DNA of 64,000 nucleotides from JAAYAO01 sp051133435 (GCF_051133435.1 NZ_JBPGNY010000005.1:1-64000), one strand, 5' to 3'. Shown: positions 50,601 through 59,094, numbered from the stretch's first letter. Numbers and translations: made by a program. Notes: generated by a model from the letters alone, not told the origin.

Positions 50601-50616
50601 TCGAATAGGTGTGCGA
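50601..50616. promoter_or_regulatory. Weak second LexA-box-like site
   Basis: TCGAATAGGTGTGCGA matches the SOS box with two changes and lies between the two better boxes. It may be a weak auxiliary site. Confidence 0.35.
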
Positions 50617-50656
50617 ATCTTGGCAAACCGTTCGAACTGGTGTACAAATAGAGGTA

Positions 50657-50672
50657 TCGAACACATGTTCGC
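50657..50672. promoter_or_regulatory. LexA box upstream of the SOS membrane protein gene
   Basis: TCGAACACATGTTCGC departs from the ideal box only at the last base, and its core GAACACATGTTC is nearly palindromic. It ends 15 bases before the ATG at 50688. Confidence 0.8.
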
Positions 50673-50687
50673 CCCGAGGAGGTCACC

Positions 50688-51119
50688 ATGACTGCACTGC
50701 TGATCGACACCGCGACCGCGGCCACCCCCGCAGCCGACGTCCGCGTTCGTCCGCGGCGCACTGCTTCTCATGTGCGCACCGCTTCTCAAGTGCACCCTGC
50801 TCCCCAGGGGCGCACTGCTTCGCCGGGCCGTGCCCTGTCCCCGGGGCGTAGCACGCAGGCCGGACGGCGTACCCGGGCCGGGCAGGACGCCCGACACGCC
50901 CGCGTGGTGGTGCCGGTGCACCCGAACGGCTGGGCCTGCCGACTGGAGCGTCCGCGCCCGCGGGTCACGATCACCGAAGCGGCCATCGCCGCGCCGGATG
51001 CCCGCGGTTGGGAGCTGACCGAACGCGGCTGGGCCGTGGTGGTGCTGGGCGTGCTGCTGGCCTTCGCCGGGGTGAGCGCTCTGTTGGTCACCCAGTTCCT
51101 GGCCATCACGGCCGGCTGA
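50688..51119 (+). CDS. SOS-controlled single-pass membrane protein divergent from lexA
   Basis: This 143-residue protein has a long basic, Ser/Thr/Arg-rich, probably disordered region (residues 1-100) and one C-terminal membrane helix (GWAVVVLGVLLAFAGVSALLVTQFLAI) ending in TAG. Position and LexA box match the cell-division suppressors next to lexA in actinobacteria (Rv2719c/ChiZ, DivS). However, the LysM domain that usually follows the helix is absent and no frameshifted remnant is visible downstream. GAGGAGG precedes the ATG. A role in delaying division during DNA damage is inferred. Confidence 0.75.
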   Translation: MTALLIDTATAATPAADVRVRPRRTASHVRTASQVHPAPQGRTASPGRALSPGRSTQAGRRTRAGQDARHARVVVPVHPNGWACRLERPRPRVTITEAAIAAPDARGWELTERGWAVVVLGVLLAFAGVSALLVTQFLAITAG

Positions 51120-51138
51120 TTCCGAGCCCGACCGTGCC

Positions 51139-51144
51139 TACACT
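51139..51144 (+). promoter_or_regulatory. -10 element, leaderless DUF2752 gene
   Basis: TACACT ends 6 bases before GTG 51151, consistent with a leaderless transcript separate from the SOS gene. Confidence 0.45.
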
Positions 51145-51150
51145 GGGGCG

Positions 51151-51597
51151 GTGACTTCTTCGACCGTGACCGCTCGGCGCCCCGTGAAGGGGGGAGCCGT
51201 CGCAGCTCGGCGACGGGTGCTGGGGGTATCGGCATTCGCGGCCGGCGGTCTGGTCTTCACCCTCGCCTATCACCAGATGGGGGTGGGGGTTCCGTGTCCG
51301 ATGCTGGCGTTGACCGGCTGGTGGTGCCCCTTCTGTGGTGCCACCCGAATGGCGTCCTCGGTGCTCGACGGTGACTTCGCCGGTGCGTTCTATTGGAACC
51401 CGGCGGTTTTCATCGCACTGCTCGTACTCGGTGCCGCCACCACGGGGTGGGTCGCCGAGTGGGCAACCGGTAAAGCGCCACCGTGGCGCACTCTGGTGCA
51501 ACGCCGACCCTTCGGCTGGTGGTTCACCCTCGCGATGGTCGTGATGGTGGTCTGGGTGATCTCCCGCAACATCGGCCGCATCCTGGTCGGCGGCTGA
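51151..51597 (+). CDS. DUF2752-family membrane protein
   Basis: This 148-residue protein has three membrane helices and the family cysteine motif PCPMLALTGWWCPFCGATRM between helices one and two. DUF2752 proteins are small membrane proteins of unknown function. The basic N-terminal 25 residues are probably cytoplasmic. The start is GTG with a -10 element directly upstream. Confidence 0.82.
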   Translation: MTSSTVTARRPVKGGAVAARRRVLGVSAFAAGGLVFTLAYHQMGVGVPCPMLALTGWWCPFCGATRMASSVLDGDFAGAFYWNPAVFIALLVLGAATTGWVAEWATGKAPPWRTLVQRRPFGWWFTLAMVVMVVWVISRNIGRILVGG

Positions 51598-51702
51598 CGA
51601 CACGCCGAATCCGGAATTCTTTTCCGGCCCCCGGGTGCCTTGGTTCCGCATCCCGGCGCCGAATTCGTGGCTTGCCTGGCGACACCCGCCCCGGGGTCGG
51701 TC

Positions 51703-51730
51703 TTGACTCCGCCCAGCGGAGGTCTAGTAT
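51703..51730 (+). promoter_or_regulatory. nrdR-nrdJ promoter
   Basis: TTGACT (51703-51708), a 16-base spacer and TAGTAT (51725-51730) form a near-consensus promoter. Transcription would begin near 51737, giving a leader of about 115 bases. Confidence 0.65.
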
Positions 51731-51787
51731 CTAGATCTAGTAGTTACACCAATGTGGTTTGTCCACAAGTTGTGGTTATTCTCCACA
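51731..51787. promoter_or_regulatory. Palindromes and DnaA-like box in the nrdR leader
   Basis: The AT-rich palindrome CTAGATCTAG (51731-51740) lies at the expected transcription start. Just downstream, CCACAA-G-TTGTGG (51763-51775) is symmetric and includes the DnaA box TTGTCCACA at 51759-51767; a near-match, TTCTCCACA, lies at 51779-51787. The first may be an NrdR site and the second a DnaA site. Neither can be proved from one copy. Confidence 0.45.
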
Positions 51788-51852
51788 CGAAGTGCACAAC
51801 AGTCCCAACAGGGTTATCCCGAAGTTTGTCCCCAGAAAGGAGCGCGCGAGGC

Positions 51853-52317
51853 ATGTTCTGCCCCTATTGCCAGCACAACGACTCGCGTGTTCTCGACTCG
51901 CGCACCTCCGAAGACGGCGCCAGCATCCGGCGCCGACGGCAGTGCCCCGAATGCGGACAACGCTTCACCACCACCGAGCAGATCCAACTGGTGATTTGCA
52001 AGCGCAGCGGGGTCAACGAGCCCTTCCGCCGCGACAAAGTGATCGCCGGAGTCCGCAAGGCCTGCAAGGGCCGTCCGGTCAGTGACGCGGATCTGGCAAA
52101 ACTGGGCGAGCAGGTCGAGGCGAACCTGCGCGCCCTGGGTAAGGCCGTGGTGCCCGCCGATGAGGTGGGGTTGGCCATTCTGGGCCCGCTGCGTCAGCTC
52201 GACCCGATCGCCTATCTGCGGTTCGCCAGTGTGTACCGCCAGTTCGAAACGATCGAAGATTTCGAGAACGAAATCGCTCTGCTGCGGGTAGAGCACAGCA
52301 CATCGATTCCGTCGTAA
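51853..52317 (+). CDS. nrdR: Ribonucleotide reductase repressor NrdR
   Basis: NrdR represses ribonucleotide reductase genes when dATP is high. The 154-residue protein has the zinc ribbon CPYCQHNDSRVLDSR...RRRRQCPECGQRFTTTE (four cysteines) and the ATP-cone domain VNEPFRRDKVIAGVRKACKGRPV. GAAAGGAG lies about 12 bases before the ATG. It is followed by nrdJ, its expected target, 46 bases downstream. Confidence 0.96.
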   Translation: MFCPYCQHNDSRVLDSRTSEDGASIRRRRQCPECGQRFTTTEQIQLVICKRSGVNEPFRRDKVIAGVRKACKGRPVSDADLAKLGEQVEANLRALGKAVVPADEVGLAILGPLRQLDPIAYLRFASVYRQFETIEDFENEIALLRVEHSTSIPS

Positions 52318-52363
52318 TCCCACCACCCACACCGGCGCCATTCGGGCGCAGAGAGGCACTCAA

Positions 52364-55180
52364 ATGACCGAAACCGTCCGTAGTTCGGCCAAGCGCGGCA
52401 ACCGCAAGGGCGCCGGGCTGACCATTGAGCGCGTTTTCACCACCGAAGGTGTCCACCCCTACGACGAGATCACCTGGGAACGACGTGACATCGTCCAAAC
52501 CAACTGGAAGACCGGCGAGACGGTCTTCGAGCAGCGTGGCGCGGAGTTCCCCGACTTCTGGTCGATGAACGCCTCGACCATCGTCACCACCAAGTACTTC
52601 CGGGGTGCGGTGGGTAGTGAAGCCCGCGAGTGGAGCCTGCGGCAACTGGTCGATCGGGTGGTCAAGACCTACCGCAAGGCCGGCGAGGACAACGGCTACT
52701 TCGCCACCGCCGCCGACGCCGAGATCTTCGAGCACGAGCTGGTGTGGATGCTCACCCACCAGTACTTCAGCTTCAACTCCCCGGTGTGGTTCAACGTGGG
52801 TACCGCCGCGCCGCAGCAGGTGTCGGCCTGCTTCATCCTCTCCGTCGACGACTCGATGGACTCGATCCTGAACTGGTACAAGGAAGAGGGCTTCATCTTC
52901 AAGGGCGGCTCGGGCGCCGGACTGAACCTCTCGCGGATTCGTTCGTCGAAGGAACTGCTCAGCTCCGGCGGCACCGCCTCGGGACCGGTGTCGTTCATGC
53001 GCGGCGCCGACGCCTCGGCCGGCACCATCAAGTCCGGCGGCGCCACCCGTCGCGCGGCCAAGATGGTCGTGCTGGACGTCGACCATCCCGATATCGAGGA
53101 GTTCGTCGAAACCAAGGCCCGCGAAGAGGACAAGATCCGCGCTCTGCGCGATGCCGGCTTCGACATGGACCTGGGCGGCAAGGACATCGTCTCGGTGCAG
53201 TACCAGAACGCCAACAACTCGGTGCGGGTCTCCGACGAGTTCATGACCGCGGTCGAGGACGGCACCGAGTTCGGCCTGCGCGCCCGAATGACCGGTGAGG
53301 TGATCGATACCGTCGACGCCCGCGACCTGTTCGGCAAGATCGCCAAGGCCGCCTGGGAGTGCGCCGACCCCGGCATCCAGTACGACGACACGATCAACGA
53401 CTGGCACACCAACCCCGAGTCGGGACGGATCACCGCGTCCAACCCCTGCTCGGAGTACATGAGCCTGGACAACTCCTCGTGCAACCTGGCCAGCCTGAAC
53501 CTGCTGAAGTTCCTCAACGACGACGGCACCTGGGCCGCCGACAAGTTCGTCAAGGCCGTCGAGCTGATCATCACCGCGATGGACATCTCGATCTGCTTCG
53601 CCGACTTCCCGACCGAGTCGATCGGTGAGACCACCCGTGCCTACCGCCAGCTCGGCATCGGCTACGCCAACCTCGGCGCGCTGTTGATGGCCACCGGCCA
53701 CGGCTACGACTCAGAGGGCGGCCGGGCGGTCGCCGCGGCGATCACCTCGCTGATGACCGGCACCTCGTACCGTCGCTCGGCCGAACTGGCCGGCGTGGTC
53801 GGCCCCTACGAGGGCTACCAGCGCAACTCCGAGGCCCACCAGCGGGTGATGCGCAAGCATCAGGCCGCCAACGACGCCCTGCGCGTGATCGGCTCCACCG
53901 ACTCCGAGGTGCACAAGCTGGCCGCCAAGGAATGGGACCAGGTGATCAAGCTGGGTGCCAAGAACGGCTTCCGCAACGCCCAGGCCTCGGTGTTGGCCCC
54001 GACCGGCACGATCGGGTTCATGATGGACTGCGACACCACCGGTGTGGAGCCGGACTTCTCGCTGGTCAAGTTCAAGAAGCTGGTCGGCGGCGGCTCGCTG
54101 CAGATCGTCAACAACACCGTCAGCCGTGCCCTGCAGATGCTGGGCTACGCCGACGAGACCGCCGAGGCGATCATCGAGTACATCGCCGAGAACGGTCACG
54201 TGATCGATGCGCCCGGGCTCAAGCCGGAGCATTACGAGGTCTTCGACTGCGCGATGGGCCAGCGGGCGATCAAGCCGATGGGGCACGTGCGGATGATGGC
54301 CGCGGTGCAGCCCTTCCTGTCGGGTGCGATCTCGAAGACGGTGAACCTGCCCGAGACCGCCACGGTCGAGGAAATCGCCGACGTCTACATGCAGGGCTGG
54401 AAGCTCGGACTGAAGGCGCTGGCGGTCTACCGCGACAACTGCAAGGTCGGCCAGCCACTGTCGGATGCCAAGGCCAAGACCGAGGACGCCGAAACCCCGG
54501 TGCAGATCGAGTACCGTCCGATCCGCAAGCGGCTGCCGAAGTCGCGGCCGAGCCTGACCACCTCGTTCACCGTCGGTGGCGCCGAGGGTTACATGACCTC
54601 GGGCTCCTACCCCGACAACGGCCTGGGTGAGGTCTTCCTGAAGCTCGGCAAGCAGGGTTCGACCCTGTCGGGTGTGATGGACGCCTTCTCGATCGCGGTC
54701 TCGATCGGTCTGCAGTACGGCGTGCCGTTGGAGAGCTTCGTGCAGAAGTTCACCAACCTGAAGTTCGAGCCGGCCGGGATGACCGACGACCCGGACATCC
54801 GGATCGCCCAGTCGATCATGGACTACATCTTCCGTCGCCTGGCGCTGGATTACCTGTCCTTCGACGAGCGTGCCGAACTCGGCATTTACTCCGCCGAGGA
54901 GCGTGCCCGCCACGTCGAAACCGGCCAGTACCAGGCCCCGGCCGAGCCGGAGGCGAAGACCGAGGCCGAAGAGCTCAAGGCCGACACCCCGGCCCCGGTG
55001 ACCGAAGCGGCGACCACCCGCACGGCCCCGGTCGAGGCGCACACCACCGCCGAGTTGCTCGAGACCATCTCGGGTAACACCGTGGACGCACCGCTGTGCT
55101 TCACCTGCGGCACCAAGATGCGTCCGAGCGGTTCGTGCTACGTCTGCGAGGGCTGCGGCTCGACCAGCGGCTGCAGCTGA
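52364..55180 (+). CDS. nrdJ: Vitamin B12-dependent ribonucleotide reductase
   Basis: NrdJ reduces ribonucleotides to deoxyribonucleotides with an adenosylcobalamin radical. The 938-residue class II enzyme has FNSPVWFNVG and QQVSACFILSVDDSMDSI (redox cysteine), NPCSEYMSLDNSSCNLASLNLLKF with the catalytic thiyl-radical cysteine and adjacent residues, PTGTIGFMMDCDTTGVEP and a cysteine-rich tail CFTCGTKM...CYVCEGCGSTSGC for thioredoxin-type re-reduction. It works without oxygen-dependent cofactors. Control by NrdR is likely; I found no clear cobalamin riboswitch. Confidence 0.97.
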   Translation: MTETVRSSAKRGNRKGAGLTIERVFTTEGVHPYDEITWERRDIVQTNWKTGETVFEQRGAEFPDFWSMNASTIVTTKYFRGAVGSEAREWSLRQLVDRVVKTYRKAGEDNGYFATAADAEIFEHELVWMLTHQYFSFNSPVWFNVGTAAPQQVSACFILSVDDSMDSILNWYKEEGFIFKGGSGAGLNLSRIRSSKELLSSGGTASGPVSFMRGADASAGTIKSGGATRRAAKMVVLDVDHPDIEEFVETKAREEDKIRALRDAGFDMDLGGKDIVSVQYQNANNSVRVSDEFMTAVEDGTEFGLRARMTGEVIDTVDARDLFGKIAKAAWECADPGIQYDDTINDWHTNPESGRITASNPCSEYMSLDNSSCNLASLNLLKFLNDDGTWAADKFVKAVELIITAMDISICFADFPTESIGETTRAYRQLGIGYANLGALLMATGHGYDSEGGRAVAAAITSLMTGTSYRRSAELAGVVGPYEGYQRNSEAHQRVMRKHQAANDALRVIGSTDSEVHKLAAKEWDQVIKLGAKNGFRNAQASVLAPTGTIGFMMDCDTTGVEPDFSLVKFKKLVGGGSLQIVNNTVSRALQMLGYADETAEAIIEYIAENGHVIDAPGLKPEHYEVFDCAMGQRAIKPMGHVRMMAAVQPFLSGAISKTVNLPETATVEEIADVYMQGWKLGLKALAVYRDNCKVGQPLSDAKAKTEDAETPVQIEYRPIRKRLPKSRPSLTTSFTVGGAEGYMTSGSYPDNGLGEVFLKLGKQGSTLSGVMDAFSIAVSIGLQYGVPLESFVQKFTNLKFEPAGMTDDPDIRIAQSIMDYIFRRLALDYLSFDERAELGIYSAEERARHVETGQYQAPAEPEAKTEAEELKADTPAPVTEAATTRTAPVEAHTTAELLETISGNTVDAPLCFTCGTKMRPSGSCYVCEGCGSTSGCS

Positions 55181-55192
55181 TCCGATCCGACC

Positions 55193-55239
55193 AGTGGGTC
55201 CCCCGTCCGTTCGCGGTACGGGGGACCCACTGTCTTTTC
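55193..55239 (+). terminator. Intrinsic terminator of nrdR-nrdJ
   Basis: AGTGGGTCCCCCGT (55193-55206) pairs perfectly with ACGGGGGACCCACT (55218-55231) around an 11-base loop, followed by GTCTTTTC. Confidence 0.92.
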
Positions 55240-55246
55240 TCGCACA

Positions 55247-55307
55247 TGCAACCCGTACTCCCTCCTGCGTGGCCTACTACGTGACGCAGGAACGAGTACG
55301 GGTTGCA
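55247..55307. repeat. Long two-step inverted repeat
   Basis: TGCAACCCGTACTC (55247-55260) is the exact complement of GAGTACGGGTTGCA (55294-55307). Inside it, CCTGCGT (55264-55270) pairs with ACGCAGG (55284-55290). The 61-base element follows the nrdJ terminator and precedes the end of the convergent methyltransferase gene. It lacks a T-run on either strand, so it may be a structured RNA, a protein site or a mobile repeat rather than a simple terminator. Confidence 0.7.
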
Positions 55308-55322
55308 GGAGCGGGATAGGTC

Positions 55323-56072
55323 TTAACGGCGGGCGTCGATGAGGTGCCGGGTGGAGTGCGCGACGAATGGGTGACCGGCTCGAAGCCGAGCATCGAGTTC
55401 GCGCAACTTGTCGTCAAACCTCGCCACGGTGAAGCCGGGGACCCACCACACGCACTTGCGCAGGAGCCAGACGACGGCCCCGATGTCGAAGATCTCCATC
55501 CGGCATCGCGCGGTCGACAACCGCTCGATCGTGAGGCCGGCCGCCCGCGCTTCGGTGGCTTCCAGTTCGGGGTCGCGGGCCGTCCGTTCAGCCAGAAGTG
55601 GGCCCAGGAAGAACTCGATGAGTTCGAACGCGGACGCCGGGCCGACATGTTGGGCGACATAGTGTCCGCCCGGTTGCAGCACCCGGTGAATCTCACTCCA
55701 GTTCGGTGTGACCGGGTGGCGGGCAGTCACCAGGTCGAAGGTCGCGTCGGGAAACGGTAGGGGCTCGTTCTGCCGGGTCTGCACGACGTTCACACCGCGT
55801 GGCTCCAGGATTCGGCGGGCGCGCTCGACGTTGGGTGGCCAGGACTCGGTGACGGTCATCCGCGCGGGAAGGTGCGGAGCCTCATTGACGACCTCGCCAC
55901 CGCCGGTATCGATATCCAGCGCGTTCTCGGCCTCGGAAAGCCGCTCCGCCAGCAGCGTGGCGAATCCCCATGGGGGTCGTTCCTCCGTCGCTCGACCGTT
56001 CAGCCAGTCGAACCCCCAGCCCGTGACGTCGGCATCGTTGGCCTCGGCCACAAGCTCTTCGTAGGAACGCAC
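55323..56072 (-). CDS. SAM-dependent methyltransferase
   Basis: This 249-residue class I methyltransferase-like protein has motif I as NALDIDTGGGEVV (usually D-x-G-x-G), an acidic-loop region VNVVQTRQNEPLPFPDATFDLVTARHPVTPNWSEIHRVLQPGGHYVAQHVGP and a C-terminal cap. The substrate is unknown. GTG 56072 has a TAGTGT -10 element 7 bases upstream; the longer open frame is rich in Arg/Ser/Pro shadow sequence and was rejected. Confidence 0.8.
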   Translation of the reverse strand: MRSYEELVAEANDADVTGWGFDWLNGRATEERPPWGFATLLAERLSEAENALDIDTGGGEVVNEAPHLPARMTVTESWPPNVERARRILEPRGVNVVQTRQNEPLPFPDATFDLVTARHPVTPNWSEIHRVLQPGGHYVAQHVGPASAFELIEFFLGPLLAERTARDPELEATEARAAGLTIERLSTARCRMEIFDIGAVVWLLRKCVWWVPGFTVARFDDKLRELDARLRAGHPFVAHSTRHLIDARR

Positions 56073-56079
56073 GGACCCA

Positions 56080-56085
56080 ACACTA
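56080..56085 (-). promoter_or_regulatory. -10 element, leaderless methyltransferase gene
   Basis: On the minus strand TAGTGT ends 7 bases before GTG 56072. Confidence 0.4.
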
Positions 56086-56197
56086 GGCTCCGACGACCGC
56101 CTAATCCGGGAGCGAAAAGGAGGGTGGGACGATCCGGTCGCTGCGGTGACCTTGCGATTAGGGTCGGGCGAAAGGCCATCAAACCAGGAGGAACCCG

Positions 56198-56569
56198 ATG
56201 AGTGACGCCCCCAGCCGTGACGTGATCGTCGATGTGATCGAGCGTTATGTCGAGGCGGTCGACCGCAAGGCCGTGGACGAGACCGTCGCCCTGTTCGCCC
56301 CCGACGCAGTGCTGCGCGAACCCTGGGGAATCGCCGAATACCGCGGGCACGAGGAGATTCGCTCCTTCTACGCCAAGAGCGCGAACGCACCCTTCCGGGT
56401 CAGCCTGCACACCCCGATCACGGTGCTCGGCCGCTACGCGAACATGATGTTGCGGGTGCAGGTCGAGGGCCGTGAGCCCTTCGCCTCGGCCGATATCTTC
56501 GAGTTCAACACCGACGGGACGATCGCAATGATGTCGGCGATTCCCGACCCGCAGGCGACTGCCCACTGA
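56198..56569 (+). CDS. NTF2/SnoaL-like protein
   Basis: This 123-residue single-domain protein has the cone-shaped NTF2 fold pattern: VIVDVIERYVEAVDRKAVDETVALFAPDAVLREPWG, YRGHEEIRSFYAKSA and VEGREPFASADIFEFNTDGTIAMM. Members include ketosteroid isomerases and polyketide cyclases; no substrate can be named. CAGGAGGA precedes the ATG. It is convergent with an F420-type oxidoreductase gene, with a 4-base gap. Confidence 0.8.
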   Translation: MSDAPSRDVIVDVIERYVEAVDRKAVDETVALFAPDAVLREPWGIAEYRGHEEIRSFYAKSANAPFRVSLHTPITVLGRYANMMLRVQVEGREPFASADIFEFNTDGTIAMMSAIPDPQATAH

Positions 56570-56573
56570 CCCC

Positions 56574-57593
56574 TCAGTCGTTGCGGTGTGCCGCGACGCG
56601 GGGGAGTACCTCGTCGGTGAGCAGGTGCACCGACTTCCAGGCCTCGTCCAGCGGCATGCCGCCGACCAGCGGGTGCATCGCGATCATCCGGTCCGAATCC
56701 GGGGCGGTCAGCATCTGCACCGCCTCGTCGGGGGTCATCACCACATAGCGTCCGGACGCCTTCACATCGTCGATGGTCATCGCATCCGCCACGTGCATCA
56801 CCGATCGCACATCGGCCCCGCGGGCCCAGGCGCCGTAGTTGATCGCCTCCCACATCAGGTGCTCACCGAGCACATCCCAGGCCTTCTCGGGATCCTCGTG
56901 CAGCAACACCATGCCCGGGCGGCGTTCGGGCACCATCGTGACCACCGGCTGGAAGCCGGCTTCCTCAGCCCGCCGCACGTAGTCGTCACGCAACTCGGGC
57001 AGGTAATCGGGCAGGTTCAGCGGCAACCGATACTTGATCGCCCGGTCGACGGTGGCCGGCACCGACCCGCCGACGAAGATCGGCGGATGGGGCTGGGTGT
57101 AGGGGAGCGGGCTGATCGACACCATCTCGCCGTTCAGCTCGAACGGCTCACCGCTCCAGGCCTTGAGCACCACGTCGAGGAACTCGTCCATCAGTTTGCC
57201 GCGGCGCTTGAAGTTCTGGCCCATCGCGGCGTACTCGATCGGCCGGTAGCCGAGGCCGAAGTGGACGATCAGCCGTCCCTGGGTCATCTGGTCGACCACG
57301 GCGACGTCCTCGGCGAACCGCACCGGGTTCCACAGCGGCGCCAGCGCGGCCGCGGCGATCGCCCGTACCTTCTCGGTACCGGCCAGGATCATCCCGGCTT
57401 CCAGGATCGGATTGGGTGACCAGCCGAAGCCGGTGGCGTGGTGCTCATCGACGCTGACGAAACTCAAACCGCGCTTGTCACCCCAATGGATCATCTCCCG
57501 CGCGGCCCGGTAGTAATCCGACTGTTTCACCGGATCGGGGTCGGGCAGGGCGAAGGTGAACCGGATGGTGGAGCGGACCGCGGCAGTGTTCAT
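56574..57593 (-). CDS. LLM-class flavin/F420-dependent oxidoreductase
   Basis: This 339-residue luciferase-like TIM barrel shows FTFALPDPDPVKQSDYYRAAREMIHWGDKRGLSFVSVDEHHAT, AAAALAPLWNPVRFAEDVAVVDQMTQGRLIVHFGLGYRPIEYAAMG and PHPPIFVGGS, the usual family sequence. F420 is a likely cofactor because cofC is present, but FMN cannot be excluded. The substrate is unknown. The start has a TACCGT -10 element 8 bases upstream. Confidence 0.85.
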   Translation of the reverse strand: MNTAAVRSTIRFTFALPDPDPVKQSDYYRAAREMIHWGDKRGLSFVSVDEHHATGFGWSPNPILEAGMILAGTEKVRAIAAAALAPLWNPVRFAEDVAVVDQMTQGRLIVHFGLGYRPIEYAAMGQNFKRRGKLMDEFLDVVLKAWSGEPFELNGEMVSISPLPYTQPHPPIFVGGSVPATVDRAIKYRLPLNLPDYLPELRDDYVRRAEEAGFQPVVTMVPERRPGMVLLHEDPEKAWDVLGEHLMWEAINYGAWARGADVRSVMHVADAMTIDDVKASGRYVVMTPDEAVQMLTAPDSDRMIAMHPLVGGMPLDEAWKSVHLLTDEVLPRVAAHRND

Positions 57594-57601
57594 GAGACCA
57601 C

Positions 57602-57607
57602 ACGGTA
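57602..57607 (-). promoter_or_regulatory. -10 element, leaderless oxidoreductase gene
   Basis: On the minus strand TACCGT ends 8 bases before ATG 57593. Confidence 0.35.
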
Positions 57608-57725
57608 GGCAGCCACCTCACCACCCGGGAGGAACCAACCCGCTGGGCGGGAAACCATTACCGGCCCTGGCCCGGGTTCTGGCCGGCGACCCGGCCGCAC
57701 CGGGGTCGGACGTAGCGGTTGCGGC

Positions 57726-58574
57726 TCAGCGGTGTTGCAGAATCAGGGTCAACAGGCCCCAACTGAGGGCCGCCCCAGCAACGATCGCGAACATCCCGGC
57801 GAGCAGGGCGGTCTCCGCGGCACCGGCGGGCCAGGCCAACCAGGCCAGGCCGCCGGCGATAGCCATCGCCACCACCCCCAGCGCGGTCAGCCACAGGGCG
57901 AGGAAGCGGGTGGGTGCGTTGGAACCCCGTCCGGTGGTGCTGCACAGGAACAGTCCCCCCAGCAGGCCCCAGCCACAGGTGATCAGGATCGCCGCGATCG
58001 CATCGGAGGGCCGGTGCCAGGCATTGATCACCGTGGACGCTCCGGTCAGCGCCGACACCACAGCAGCGAGCAGCCCGGTCACCGGACGGTAGCGGGCGGG
58101 GGAGGCCAGCACGACCACCAGCCCGGCCGCGGCGGCCAGGGCGGTGTGCCCGGATGGAAAGGAGTTGAGCGCGGCTTCGTGAATCGCGAAGTCCGGCTTG
58201 TCCAGGATCCAGCGCTTCAGGATCTGCACCGAGATCAGGGAGGCGGCGAAGGTGCTGATGCCGACTAACGCCGGGAGTGCCCGGCGGCTGCGCAGGGTGA
58301 ACACCACCACGGCGATCGCCCCGACCACCAACGCGGCGGTCGGCAACATGTCCAGGGCCGACCGCAACGAACCGACGACCTGCGAGGTGCTCGTCCCCCA
58401 CAGGGCATGGGCTGCCTGCAGGGCTCGTTCGTCCAGCCACTGGCCGGTTCTGCTGCCCAGGGCAACCCGGGCCAACACCCAGGTCGAGCCCCAAGCGAGT
58501 GTGATGCCGAGCAGGTGCCAGACGACCAGGCCCGCTGTGAGGGGTCGCTCGGTGGTGGCAGCGTGGGATGGCAC
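57726..58574 (-). CDS. PAP2-family membrane phosphatase
   Basis: This 282-residue membrane protein has about seven hydrophobic segments and the phosphatase motifs KRWILDKPDF (in place of KxxxxxxRP), FPSGHTALAAAAG and INAWHRPSDAIA (SRxxxxxHxxxD type, with SR replaced by NA). The second motif with its catalytic His is complete, but motifs one and three are altered. It could be a phosphatidic acid or undecaprenyl pyrophosphate phosphatase, or a degenerate relative. Confidence 0.8.
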   Translation of the reverse strand: MPSHAATTERPLTAGLVVWHLLGITLAWGSTWVLARVALGSRTGQWLDERALQAAHALWGTSTSQVVGSLRSALDMLPTAALVVGAIAVVVFTLRSRRALPALVGISTFAASLISVQILKRWILDKPDFAIHEAALNSFPSGHTALAAAAGLVVVLASPARYRPVTGLLAAVVSALTGASTVINAWHRPSDAIAAILITCGWGLLGGLFLCSTTGRGSNAPTRFLALWLTALGVVAMAIAGGLAWLAWPAGAAETALLAGMFAIVAGAALSWGLLTLILQHR

Positions 58575-58698
58575 GCATCGAAGTTACCAGCCGATTCCGA
58601 GGGTTGCCGCCGGGCGAAATCCGGGCCGGCCGTGGCGTCGTTCAAGTACAGATATCGCAGGTCTAGCATCGAGTCCCCGACCTTGAGGAGGCACCCCG

Positions 58699-59073
58699 AT
58701 GGCCAAGCAATCAACGCCGCTGGATCGGACTGTGGCCCAGCTGAAGGTGCTGGCGGACCTGCCGGTCACCAAGGAGTCGATCACCAGCCGGGTGCTGGTG
58801 AACAATCCGCTGTTGCGGGTGGTGACCTTCGCCTTCGACACCGGTGAGCAACTGACCGAGCACGCCTCACCGCGGGCGGTGGTGGTGCAACTGCTGACCG
58901 GGGCGATCCGGTTCACCGCTGCGGGCGAGGAGCATGCGATGGTCGCCGGTGACCTGCTCTACCTGGCCCCGGGGGAGCGGCACGCCCTGATCGCCGACGA
59001 ACCCAGCCACATGATGCTGGTGATGGTCGACCCGGACGCGGATACCGGCGCGGCGATGGGTGACAGCGACTAG
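58699..59073 (+). CDS. Small cupin-domain protein
   Basis: This 124-residue single cupin has SPRAVVVQLLTGAIRFTAAGEEHAMVAGDLLYLAPGERHALIADEPSHMMLVMV. The first metal-binding motif is weak: the usual HxH is replaced by EHASPR, while GERH of motif two is present. It may bind metal poorly or be a sensor. GAGGAGG precedes the ATG. Confidence 0.8.
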   Translation: MAKQSTPLDRTVAQLKVLADLPVTKESITSRVLVNNPLLRVVTFAFDTGEQLTEHASPRAVVVQLLTGAIRFTAAGEEHAMVAGDLLYLAPGERHALIADEPSHMMLVMVDPDADTGAAMGDSD

Positions 59074-59094
59074 TCCCTGGGACAGGATGGAGGC

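Noticed and set aside
51598..51852. Cobalamin riboswitch ahead of nrdJ
   Set aside because: I could not find the B12-box or a matching long conserved fold in the leader; the short palindromes look like protein sites.
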